Source: Saccharofermentans sp.
GTDB lineage: Bacteria > Bacillota > Clostridia > Saccharofermentanales > Saccharofermentanaceae
Assembly (NCBI GenBank): GCA_024403855.1
Contig: JAKSRC010000012.1
Location: forward strand, 1 to 64,000
Reading direction: 5' to 3'
DNA: 64,000 nucleotides
Below the pieces are notes generated by a model, which was given only the letters and a program-made list of their open reading frames with translations, was not told the origin of the DNA and made no database searches. Positions 36,850-44,929 of the stretch are shown here, piece after piece (positions within the stretch are counted from its first letter, which is position 1; the number at the start of each line of letters is the position of its first letter). The position numbers and the translations under genes are program-made.

Positions 36850-39298
36850 AAAGCTGTTTGTTTCTCTTATGACGTGCCTTCTCGTGATATCGAGCTGCTT
36901 TACGCTGACAACACGAGCTTACACATCCACCGAACCGAATATCGACTACATCGACAAGAACGCTGCGATCATTGACGATCCGCGCGCAGTCGAGATCGTT
37001 GTTGATGCGCAGTACGAAGCAATCCCCCGCCCGAAGATCCTTTTCTGGCAGGCTAATTTCTGTAGTTATCACGGAACCGGAAGCGGCAAAGGCCTTACAA
37101 CACAAAGCGTTGTCGATTGTCTTAATGCCGCATATAGTGTCGGAGATGTCGATTACTATATCGATGCATATGACTCAAAAACTTCGACAGTCAATGAAAA
37201 AAGAGAATATCTGTGGCCGGCAAACGGCTCTGTTAAGTCCTTTGATCACGATGTCAGAGGCGATACTCCCATTACAGTTGCCGATGTTCCCAATGTTGAT
37301 AATACAACCAGCTTTCACGTCCTCAACCAGGCAAGCCTTGAAAGACTCCTTTTACACTGGGAAGAAGCTGCAGCAACAGGCGATTCTTACGACTATCTCA
37401 TTATCCTTTACGATGGACTTGTAGCTTCAGGTGCGCCGAGTAGTGCTAACTACTATCCTTATGCTTATAATATCGGAAATGGCGTTAACTTGAGCGATGA
37501 AGAGTATGCTCGACGCATGGAAATTGCAAAAGCACTTAATGAAATTCCTACGCTTCACATTACTGCACCTAAGGCAGCTGGCGAGAATATGCACCTTGAT
37601 ACAGTGTCATACATGGACTATCACCTGTCTTCTCCCAGAAATACTTACAGGAGTTACGCTGAATCTGTCGTAGATTACGAATATATCGAGGGCCACGATT
37701 ACGCGAGCTACAATGAGATCTCCAATCACAGACTCACTACAATCTTAATGCTTAATGCACTGGCATACGTCAACCCGGCTTACTATCTTGAGATTATCGA
37801 TCAGACCACAGGAAAGCTCAAAACTATTCCGACAGCTGAACAGTTCCGTGCTCATATGCCGGCATACCATTCATATATGGATAGCAATCTGGCTGTCCAG
37901 GTACAAGAGTTCCTTACTGTAAATAACATCATTTTCAGTGATACTCTCGCAGCAGGCCTTAAGTATACGAATGTTAAGCTTCAGTATTGCAATACCGACT
38001 GGGATTACGATGGCGAGCCCGAGTGGATCGAGATTCCTTCATCAGACTACACGCTTACAAAATCAGGTGATTCTTCTCACGGCACCAAGCTCACAGCTGA
38101 CATCAACTTCGATACAAGCAGCATGAACTACTATGCCAAGAGAATCAGAATGGTTATTACGGCCGAAGCATCACCCGATTTCGGTCTTAGCGGCGACCCT
38201 GTTAAGACAAATGTCGGCAATGCTGAAGTCAAATATTTCGGAATCGACGGAAGCCTTCTTTTCGATCAGACGAACGCCAGCCCTAAGGTTCAGTGGGACA
38301 TCTATAACGTGTCTTATGACATGGGAACACACGGTGCTGTAAAGGATCCTACAACAGGCATCAAGACCGATGGCGATAGCGCCTTGCCTTACGAAGACTG
38401 TAAGAACGGCTATTCTCCCCGTCGCGTTGTCGGCGAAAATGTTGACGAAAGCAATGTCACGGTCAATACAGGCTACTACCTGGTCGGCTTTACATGCGAC
38501 ACACCGGTCCTTGTCCGTGGCGAAAACGATTCCCGCGCAGCTGATTCGTTAATTAAGCTTGCCGATATTAATTCCATCGTTGTCACAAGCGATATCGTGC
38601 TCACAGCAGTCTACGAAGAAGATAAGAATGTTCACTATCAGGCAGATCCGCACGGCACAATTACCGGCATCATTACAGAGACTGTACGCGAGAACAGCAA
38701 TCCTATCGGCACTACCGTCGAACCTGACGATAACTATATCCTGACAGGCTTTACAGCCAACGTAAGCGTTACTTTGAATAACGGCACTGTATATGCAGCA
38801 AATACCCTGATTCCTGCGGATGCCATTACTTCAGTCAAGATCAAGCAGGATACAACATTTACAGCCAAGTTCGTCCGCCAGTATACGGTAACTTACGATG
38901 CAGCAGATCACGGAACATTCACCGAAGACGACCTGACTGATAACGTAACTTCCGAGATAGTACTCGACGGCGGCAGTCCGACATACGGTATCAATGGTTC
39001 CGATGTCAGTGTCATCTATCGCGAAGGCGGTTACCTGCTCACAGGATTTGTATGCGACAAGGATGTATGGATCGACGGCGATTCGGATATCCGCACAGCC
39101 GGTTCAGTCATCGACGAATCAGAGATAACATCCATCCTCATTGACGACGACATAACTCTGACCGCGCAGTATATCTACAATGTCAATGTTCCTACAGGTG
39201 TAGTAATGAATTCCCCTGCCGGATACCTGCCTATTCTGGTCCTTGTAGCGGCCTTGGCAGGCTGTGTAGTAATCAGGCCGAAGAAATCCGAAGAATAA
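36839..39298 (+). CDS. Large surface protein, pilus tip-adhesin candidate
   Basis: The 819-residue product has a signal peptide (about 1-27) and an N-terminal region of about 430 residues that includes a Rossmann-like von Willebrand A-type core (VDYYIDAYDSKTS, YDYLIILYDG, LNEIPTLHITAP); the MIDAS motif DxSxS is not evident. Three copies of an InlB/Flg_new-like beta repeat follow (GYYLVGFTCDTPVLV, NYILTGFTANVSVTL, GYLLTGFVCDKDVWI). The end is NVPTG, a hydrophobic helix and RPKKSEE, a degenerate sorting signal like that of the pilin (IPTG). Large vWA-type proteins sit at the tip of many sortase pili, so this is the likely adhesin. GGAGGA precedes the ATG, which lies inside the previous gene. 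It is the last gene of the operon; no clear terminator follows, only the repeat array. Confidence 0.7.
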   Translation: MKPKKLFVSLMTCLLVISSCFTLTTRAYTSTEPNIDYIDKNAAIIDDPRAVEIVVDAQYEAIPRPKILFWQANFCSYHGTGSGKGLTTQSVVDCLNAAYSVGDVDYYIDAYDSKTSTVNEKREYLWPANGSVKSFDHDVRGDTPITVADVPNVDNTTSFHVLNQASLERLLLHWEEAAATGDSYDYLIILYDGLVASGAPSSANYYPYAYNIGNGVNLSDEEYARRMEIAKALNEIPTLHITAPKAAGENMHLDTVSYMDYHLSSPRNTYRSYAESVVDYEYIEGHDYASYNEISNHRLTTILMLNALAYVNPAYYLEIIDQTTGKLKTIPTAEQFRAHMPAYHSYMDSNLAVQVQEFLTVNNIIFSDTLAAGLKYTNVKLQYCNTDWDYDGEPEWIEIPSSDYTLTKSGDSSHGTKLTADINFDTSSMNYYAKRIRMVITAEASPDFGLSGDPVKTNVGNAEVKYFGIDGSLLFDQTNASPKVQWDIYNVSYDMGTHGAVKDPTTGIKTDGDSALPYEDCKNGYSPRRVVGENVDESNVTVNTGYYLVGFTCDTPVLVRGENDSRAADSLIKLADINSIVVTSDIVLTAVYEEDKNVHYQADPHGTITGIITETVRENSNPIGTTVEPDDNYILTGFTANVSVTLNNGTVYAANTLIPADAITSVKIKQDTTFTAKFVRQYTVTYDAADHGTFTEDDLTDNVTSEIVLDGGSPTYGINGSDVSVIYREGGYLLTGFVCDKDVWIDGDSDIRTAGSVIDESEITSILIDDDITLTAQYIYNVNVPTGVVMNSPAGYLPILVLVAALAGCVVIRPKKSEE

Positions 39299-39347
39299 TT
39301 GCACAACTGGAAGCCGGCGAGCGAAAAAGAGGCGCAAGAGGAGGCGC

Positions 39348-39449
39348 GTTGCCAATATCGTGCCTGTTTCGCCCCAAAAGAGGCACGAAAAGAGTCACGT
39401 TACCATAATCGTGCCTGTTTTACCTCAAAAGAGGCAAGAAAACAGGCAC
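39348..39449 (-). repeat. Two tandem 51-bp units, TGCC-word family, minus orientation
   Basis: On the minus strand the units 39399-39449 and 39348-39398 match the units at 19.3 kb (direct words GTGCCT or GTGACT with TTTT, inverted AAACAGGCAC, then GATATTGGCAAC). A third, degenerate copy with the word GCGCCTC continues to about 39320. Confidence 0.82.
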
Positions 39450-39470
39450 GTTTACAGCTCTCATTAAAAT

Positions 39471-39572
39471 TCCCACTTTTCTTCCCACTTTTGGTGTAAA
39501 AGTGAGACGATTTTGGAGACGTCCCACTTTTCTTCCCACTTTTGGTGCAAAAGTGAGACTTTTTGTGGGACT
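39471..39572 (+). repeat. Two tandem 51-bp units with CCCAC word
   Basis: Units 39471-39521 and 39522-39572 have TCCCACTTTT twice in direct orientation, 12 bp apart, then the inverted AAAAGTGAGA, then CGATTTTGGAGACG or a variant. Period, spacing and invariant columns match the TGCC units; about 38 of 51 columns agree by eye and the differences fall mainly in the paired words. Confidence 0.82.
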
Positions 39573-39667
39573 CGAATTGCGCCCACCCCACTCGAAAAGA
39601 GCCCCCGCCCCTCGAAAAGCCTGCCCTAGTAAGAATAAACTGACAACCAACAAGATAATCAAAATAT

Positions 39668-39695
39668 AAGGGGCGGCCACTTCGGCTCGCCCCTT
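39668..39695 (-). terminator. Intrinsic terminator of the FkbM gene
   Basis: Stem AAGGGGCG (39668-39675) with CGCCCCTT (39688-39695), extended inward by pairing across GCC and GGC, followed on the minus strand by ATATTTTG. The T run is modest. Eight bases after the stop codon. Confidence 0.7.
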
Positions 39696-39703
39696 ATTCA
39701 ATT

Positions 39704-40873
39704 TTATTCAACGTACATTATCGTCTCGAGTTCGTCAAAACCGTAATGCCTGAATGCAATTCTGTAATCAGGATGCATCTGCAGGACGAGGTCTGCCAGC
39801 GTGACAAAATCTTCGAACTTATGGTAAATGGAAATTGCCATTCTGGGACGATTTTCCATGATTAAGTTGCGTGCACCAAGGAGAGCTTCATACTCTGCTC
39901 CTTCAACGTCCATCTTGATAAAGGTAACGCGCTTGCCGGCGAGAATGTCATCAAGAGCGATCGTCTCAATCTCCTCGACGCCTTCGAAGTTTCTCCTCTC
40001 TGCTTCTTCTTTGCTGATAATGCGTGAAGTCTCAAAAGCATCAGCGGAAAAATAAACCTTCTCATTGGCATTTGCTGTACCGTAGTTGTACAGATCACAT
40101 TTTCCAAGTGGCTCAAGAAGTTCTTTGCACTTTGCATAGTTCTTTGAATCAGCTTCGAAAGAATAGATGTGATCAAAGCCCTTGTGACCGCACCAGCCGA
40201 CAAACTTATAGCATGTACCGCCGTCAAAGCATCCGCAGTCTACGAATACTTCGTTGTCTTTTGCCTGGAAATAATCGAAATACTGGCCTTCGTTATTGCG
40301 CCAGTCGTAGATACCACCGCAGATTTTCTTCTCACTTATTCCGACATCTTCGATAAGTCTCTTCCTAACCTCGTCTGCAACGGGCTTGGCTGAATAAGAA
40401 ATAACGACAGTCTTGTCGCCATAAAGAGCTTTATTCTCACGAAGTTCTTTCTCGGTAATGATCTTAATTCCGGTCGGAGCGTCAACAGATCCCTTGCTCT
40501 CGTCAGGCTCGATGAATGCGTCGATCTTTACACCGAACTGCTTAAATCTTCCGGCAAGATAGTGCGCTGCACCGCCTGCGCCATAAACGAGGCAGTGGGA
40601 GCCCTTCTGAATCTTCTCAACATAAACCTGCATGTCGCTGCTGAGATTTCTGTACTTCGATTCAAGGCCTGTAATGTAGCCTAAATCGCCTGTAGTGGCA
40701 TACATAACCTTCGCTTCGAAGATCTTCTTGGATATCTCATCGTTAAGGTGTGCATAGACGTTGCGCGCCATCTCCAGGAACTGGGGATTCATATTACCTT
40801 CGGCTCTGAGTGCCTTCTGCTTGTCAGCGGCCTTATCAGTACCATATTCAATCTGCTTATCTGCTATTCCCAT
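39704..40873 (-). CDS. FkbM family methyltransferase
   Basis: The 389-residue protein has two parts. The first 210 residues contain a Rossmann-like segment (CLVYGAGGAAHYLAGRFKQF). The second part is a typical FkbM methyltransferase: VFVDCGCFDGGTC for SAM binding, HIYSFEADSKNYAKC, and VTFIKMDVEGAEYEALLGA. FkbM enzymes O-methylate sugars or polyketides; in surface polysaccharide loci they modify glycans, but no glycan genes lie next to this one. The ATG at 40873 has GAGG eight bases upstream. Cytoplasmic; the substrate is unknown. Confidence 0.82.
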   Translation of the reverse strand: MGIADKQIEYGTDKAADKQKALRAEGNMNPQFLEMARNVYAHLNDEISKKIFEAKVMYATTGDLGYITGLESKYRNLSSDMQVYVEKIQKGSHCLVYGAGGAAHYLAGRFKQFGVKIDAFIEPDESKGSVDAPTGIKIITEKELRENKALYGDKTVVISYSAKPVADEVRKRLIEDVGISEKKICGGIYDWRNNEGQYFDYFQAKDNEVFVDCGCFDGGTCYKFVGWCGHKGFDHIYSFEADSKNYAKCKELLEPLGKCDLYNYGTANANEKVYFSADAFETSRIISKEEAERRNFEGVEEIETIALDDILAGKRVTFIKMDVEGAEYEALLGARNLIMENRPRMAISIYHKFEDFVTLADLVLQMHPDYRIAFRHYGFDELETIMYVE

Positions 40874-41043
40874 TTTGTTGTCCTCAAGTTGTCCTCAAAT
40901 TATGTAATAGTCTTACCATATTATCACAACAGACGGGAACAGGCGCTAATCAGAATCGAATCTCAAATTCAGTTGTCGGTTTGCGTTAGATGTTTGTAAA
41001 ATTCGCTATAAACAGACAAACACCTCAACGCTAAGAATGGACC

Positions 41044-41484
41044 TTACAGGCGCTTTTCCATCTTAACGCATTCAAATACGCCGCTTTGAACTACAGTGCT
41101 GTCAGTTACGGAATATCCGAGCTTCTCGTAGAACTCGATCGCATTTGTTCGGCTCTCGATATTGATGCACGTGTAACCGAGTTCCCTGATCCAAAGCTCT
41201 GCTTCTTCTATTACAAGGTTTCCTAAGTGGTTGCCTCTATATTCGGGAAGCACAACGACTCTGCCGATCATGACAGTGTCCTTTGAAAGCTCATAGAATC
41301 TAGCGGTGGCGATAGGATATCCTTCCTTAAGAAGAACTATATACTTCGTTCCATCGCAATCGTGCTCATCGAATTCTTCTCGTAATGAGATATTGTGCTG
41401 GCGATTCATGCCCTGAATTCTGACAGAATATGCGCCCGCACGCTGCCATTCTTCCTGAGCTCTCAATACTTCAATGTTATCCAC
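41044..41484 (-). CDS. GNAT family N-acetyltransferase
   Basis: The 146-residue protein has the GNAT fold pattern: ATARFYELSKDTVMIGRVVV, then the acetyl-CoA-binding loop LPEYRGNHLGNLVIEEAE and the late NAIEFYEKLGYSV motif. Such enzymes acetylate amines on small molecules or proteins; the substrate is unknown. The start is GTG, 2 bases after the stop of the PH-like gene, so the two are probably translated from one message. Confidence 0.8.
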   Translation of the reverse strand: MDNIEVLRAQEEWQRAGAYSVRIQGMNRQHNISLREEFDEHDCDGTKYIVLLKEGYPIATARFYELSKDTVMIGRVVVLPEYRGNHLGNLVIEEAELWIRELGYTCINIESRTNAIEFYEKLGYSVTDSTVVQSGVFECVKMEKRL

Positions 41485-41486
41485 GA

Positions 41487-42068
41487 TTACTGGCCTGTAA
41501 TAAGTTGCTCATTACCACAGAATTCGCATCTGCCGGATTTGCCGATTATGCCATGAACGACGCTTCCACACTTGCTGCAGTTAGATGTACCGGGAATCTG
41601 AGGCTTTATGGCATCAATAACAGTTCCGATGGTACCACCGATCTTCTCAGCAATCTGAATAGGATTAATAGTGGGGAAATAACGCGTCTCAGCGTCCCAC
41701 TTCGCGAACTCTTCCTCACTGCACATATTCCGGTGAACCTGATATACAAACATCTTCGCGTCCTTTTTCTGTGACTGCTCGAAAATGACTTCTATCTGCA
41801 TTCTTGTCGTATAAATATCGATCGTAGGATTCTGACCGGGATTGTCATTATATTTGATCTGGGGTCTGCCATTAAACTTCTTTATCTCGCTTAACGGAAA
41901 TGAGTAAGTCTCCTTAGTCTTTCCGAACATTCCCTCACGTGTTAATACAAGGCGCTTATTGGATACAAAGATATCACCCTTGCCCTTTTTGCCTGCAGAA
42001 GTTTCGAAACGAATTCCTTCGTTCTTGATGATAATTGACTCATCAAAATCAAGCTTTACATCAATCAT
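41487..42068 (-). CDS. PH/GRAM-like domain protein with C-terminal zinc ribbon
   Basis: This protein has 193 residues. Its first part resembles bacterial PH/GRAM-type domains (GDIFVSNKRLVLTREGMFGKTKETYSFPLSEIKKF, where the strand-loop-strand leads to an SEIKKF ending). The tail is a zinc ribbon with two CxxC pairs (CSKCG and CEFCG). No enzyme motif is seen. The ATG at 42068 is preferred since GGAGGG lies 7 bases upstream; an in-frame TTG five codons before it overlaps that site. It is cotranscribed with the GNAT gene. The combination of a beta domain and zinc ribbon recalls the gene at 21.1 kb, but no direct similarity was established. Confidence 0.6.
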   Translation of the reverse strand: MIDVKLDFDESIIIKNEGIRFETSAGKKGKGDIFVSNKRLVLTREGMFGKTKETYSFPLSEIKKFNGRPQIKYNDNPGQNPTIDIYTTRMQIEVIFEQSQKKDAKMFVYQVHRNMCSEEEFAKWDAETRYFPTINPIQIAEKIGGTIGTVIDAIKPQIPGTSNCSKCGSVVHGIIGKSGRCEFCGNEQLITGQ

Positions 42069-42142
42069 TGTTGTTCCCTCCAATTATTCCATTAGCTAAT
42101 TATAAGACACACTAACTGAGGTCGCAAATGATTACTACGGTT

Positions 42143-43369
42143 TTACAATATATACGCCGGTACCATAAGATTCTTTTCATCAATAGGAAATGTTCTATCA
42201 GTCATACAGATAACTAATCCATTTCCTAATTCATTACTTGATACATTCAGAACATTAAACGCCTTAACTACTTTTCGTTCAGGAGTAGATGTTTTCTTAA
42301 TCTCTACAGGATGGAGTACACCATTTTCTTCTATAACGACATCTATCTCCTTTTGATTTGTATCACGATAGTATGTTATATTAACTTTTGTCGTCCCATA
42401 TGCCGCATTTCTAAGCAATTCACCAACAACATAATTCTCAAAATAATGACCACTAGCAGCGCCATTCATAAGCACATCCTTGCTTGTCCACATTGATAAA
42501 TACGCTGCTAATCCTGTGTCACAAAAATACAATTTGGGTGTTTTAACCAATCGCTTCAATTCATTATTTGAATAGGTATCCAAGAGAAAAACAATGCCCA
42601 TTGTTTGCAATATTTTCACCCAATTTTTAGCCGTAGGAACACTCACACCACCAGCCGCTGCAATGTCCGAATAATTAACAAGATTTCCAACAAATGCAGC
42701 ACACGCCGTAAGCACTCTCCTAAAACCTTCCGTATCAGATATACCATTATCATCCACTGCATCTCGCATCAGATATGTGTCTATATATGATGAATAGTAG
42801 CTATACATTTGCTCTGCATCAAAATCCAGTAATTCTGGCATGCCACCTCTCCAGATATGCTCATATATCTGATTAACATCATATTGCGGAAAAAGTTTTT
42901 CCCTTTCGACCAAACCATTAAATGTATATGGCAAATCAGAAGCAAAAGTAATTCCTGTTTTTTCTTTTAGCGAGAGGCTATACATTTTTAGAATGCATAC
43001 TCTTCCGGCAAGAGAATCCCCTGCATTCTTAAGGAGTTTTTTACTTTCAGAACCTGTGAGCCAAAATAACCCCTTTTCTTCTGTTTCATCACAAATCTGC
43101 TTTATATATTCGAACAATTCAGGAGCTTTCTGAACTTCATCGATAAGTATAGGTGTTTTATACATCTGGAAAAACAGACGCGGATCTCGTCGCGCCAGTT
43201 CTCTGTTTCTGATATCATCCATACTGACAATAGTTCTGCCGGTATCTTTTGCAAGATGCTTTAACATTGTGGTTTTACCAACTTGTCTTGCACCAGTAAC
43301 TAACAGCACTTTGAACACTTGGTTCATTTTCAGAAATTTTCTTTCTAATTCACGACTTATATATTCCAT
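42143..43369 (-). CDS. AAA ATPase with DUF4143 (ATP-binding protein, AAA_14 type)
   Basis: The 408-residue protein carries an N-terminal P-loop (GARQVGKTT at 26-34), Walker B with VQ box (TPILIDEVQKAP), and a sensor-like segment (LFWLTGSESKKLL). The C-terminal DUF4143 part holds a winged-helix stretch (YSDIAAAGGVSVPTAKNWVKILQTMGI) and a nuclease-like ending (KEIDVVIEENGVLHPVEIKK) with the D and ExK spacing of PD-(D/E)XK folds. Proteins of this family are very common in anaerobes and are often mobile, with unknown roles. The ATG at 43369 has GAGG upstream; thirteen further open codons precede it. It lies alone at the edge of an AT-rich island. Confidence 0.82.
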   Translation of the reverse strand: MEYISRELERKFLKMNQVFKVLLVTGARQVGKTTMLKHLAKDTGRTIVSMDDIRNRELARRDPRLFFQMYKTPILIDEVQKAPELFEYIKQICDETEEKGLFWLTGSESKKLLKNAGDSLAGRVCILKMYSLSLKEKTGITFASDLPYTFNGLVEREKLFPQYDVNQIYEHIWRGGMPELLDFDAEQMYSYYSSYIDTYLMRDAVDDNGISDTEGFRRVLTACAAFVGNLVNYSDIAAAGGVSVPTAKNWVKILQTMGIVFLLDTYSNNELKRLVKTPKLYFCDTGLAAYLSMWTSKDVLMNGAASGHYFENYVVGELLRNAAYGTTKVNITYYRDTNQKEIDVVIEENGVLHPVEIKKTSTPERKVVKAFNVLNVSSNELGNGLVICMTDRTFPIDEKNLMVPAYIL

Positions 43370-43581
43370 AATCCTCGCCCTTTGAAACGACTTTGTTTTA
43401 AACTGCACTTTAATTTAAAGTCATTTTAGCATGCGCGAAAACATGAATCAATCTAACTTGTATTCATATGGGTGAGGTTTTTCATTACCTTTTTCTTGAA
43501 TATCTCTTATCAAGGTTGGATGAGCGCACACCACGCCATACATAAACTAGGTTTTGTTATTCACCCTTTTTGCTTTTCTTC

Positions 43582-44796
43582 TTAGTCACCGGTCTGATAC
43601 TCAACCTTAATGACCATCGCTTCTTTCATTTCATCACCTGCGAAAACAACGGCGTAATAAACACCACCCGGGAAGTTTCCGCCCATATCCATTTCAGAAA
43701 GATACAACTCATACCAGCTGACACCTTCATCAGGCGTAGGATAAATACCCTTAACCTCCGACACGAGCTTCTCTGTTCCACCCGGTTCGGCATAATACCA
43801 TTTAACTGATATCGACTCAGCATAGTCGTTCTTTACAGGGATCATGATATTCATCGACGGCGTATTCACAAATAAGCCCAGAACATACTCTTCCCTTTCA
43901 CTGTCGTAGAACAACGGTGTGCCAATATTGTTATAAAACTCTGTATCGGCCGTGAAATACTTGTACTCACCTACAGAAAGACCATAAGATGAATAAAATG
44001 CCTTAACGCTTTCTTCTGTATCGCTAGTAGTAACCGTCTCAACTACGACTGAAGGATCTAAATCCTTATCCGTTGTTTTCGTAATCTCGGCGCTGGAAGA
44101 TCCTTGAGGTATTGAATTTTTCTTGCTGATATTTGAAGCCACAACGATTCCAACAACTGCCAGAACAATAACTACTGCAGCAATAGCGGCGATCAGCCCC
44201 ATCTGATTACTGTTTTCCTTCTTCGGATTAGAAGCAGGAACTCTCTGGACTATTGTCTTAGGAGCACTTGTCTTATTAACCGGAGCAGGGCTTGCTGACT
44301 TAGGCGTAGTGGGAACTGAAGCAGGAAAGTTTACGACTGATTCTTCAGCGACACCAAAGTCATTACCCTTACATATATTGATATTCTCACTAAGATAGAA
44401 CTTCTCGAAAAATTCAGCCTTAACTTCGTAGTTATATGCATGAATCGCCTGGCTTCGGCCAAATCTCAGTTCCATTCCTGAAGGCATATTGACAGGCTCA
44501 ATGTATACGAGAAGAATGTTATCGCTCTTATCTCTGGCATAGTTCATCTCATCTTTGCAGTTAGTGGAATTGAGATAATTCTCACTGAGGAATGCTATAA
44601 AGTAACTGCTCTTATTAATTCTTGAAGCAATAAACTCATCCCAATCAGTGCCGGGCTTGATACCTTCGTCGTACCACACGCGAAAACCATCAGCCTGCAT
44701 CTGACTGACAATCTGAAGCACGATATCAGTATCCTTATGTGAATAGCTGATAAAAGCAAATGGCTTATCGCCATTATATGCACTAACCAAACTCAT
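43582..44796 (-). CDS. Membrane-anchored TIR-domain protein
   Basis: The 404-residue protein has an N-terminal TIR domain (about 10-130): FAFISYSHKD, VWYDEGIKPGTDWDE, FIAFLSENYLNSTNCKDEM. The Glu83 in CKDEM matches the catalytic Glu of NAD-cleaving TIR domains. A Pro/Ser-rich linker, one membrane helix (about 205-228) and an outer beta-rich domain follow. The outer part (FVNTPSMNIMIPVKNDY) is typical of sensor-like regions in Clostridia and is not a known family to me. Signalling or NAD-depleting roles are both possible. GGGGG precedes the ATG. It has no obvious partner gene such as ThsA; the neighbours are an AAA/DUF4143 and a DUF262 gene. Confidence 0.78.
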   Translation of the reverse strand: MSLVSAYNGDKPFAFISYSHKDTDIVLQIVSQMQADGFRVWYDEGIKPGTDWDEFIASRINKSSYFIAFLSENYLNSTNCKDEMNYARDKSDNILLVYIEPVNMPSGMELRFGRSQAIHAYNYEVKAEFFEKFYLSENINICKGNDFGVAEESVVNFPASVPTTPKSASPAPVNKTSAPKTIVQRVPASNPKKENSNQMGLIAAIAAVVIVLAVVGIVVASNISKKNSIPQGSSSAEITKTTDKDLDPSVVVETVTTSDTEESVKAFYSSYGLSVGEYKYFTADTEFYNNIGTPLFYDSEREEYVLGLFVNTPSMNIMIPVKNDYAESISVKWYYAEPGGTEKLVSEVKGIYPTPDEGVSWYELYLSEMDMGGNFPGGVYYAVVFAGDEMKEAMVIKVEYQTGD

Positions 44797-44889
44797 AAAA
44801 GCCCCCTACTATGTCCTAACCACAGGATATCTTACCCTATCAGAGCCTCACGGAGTAGTCCATATTGAATGAGAGGTGGGGTAAACAAT

Positions 44890-44915
44890 AAAAGAGCGAG
44901 TATAATCGCTCTTTT
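44890..44915 (-). terminator. Intrinsic terminator of the DUF262 gene
   Basis: A perfect 10-bp stem AAAAGAGCGA (44890-44899) with TCGCTCTTTT (44906-44915); its A/T ends supply a T run on either strand. Confidence 0.75.
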
Positions 44916-44929
44916 ATATTTAGGTACTT

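Larger units (their letters stand above)
39299..39703. other. Non-coding region between convergent pilus operon and FkbM gene
   Basis: Occupied almost entirely by two repeat arrays with different words (39348-39449 and 39471-39572), CTCGAA(AA) boxes at 39571, 39591 and 39611, C-rich spacers, and the FkbM terminator. No gene seen. Confidence 0.75.
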
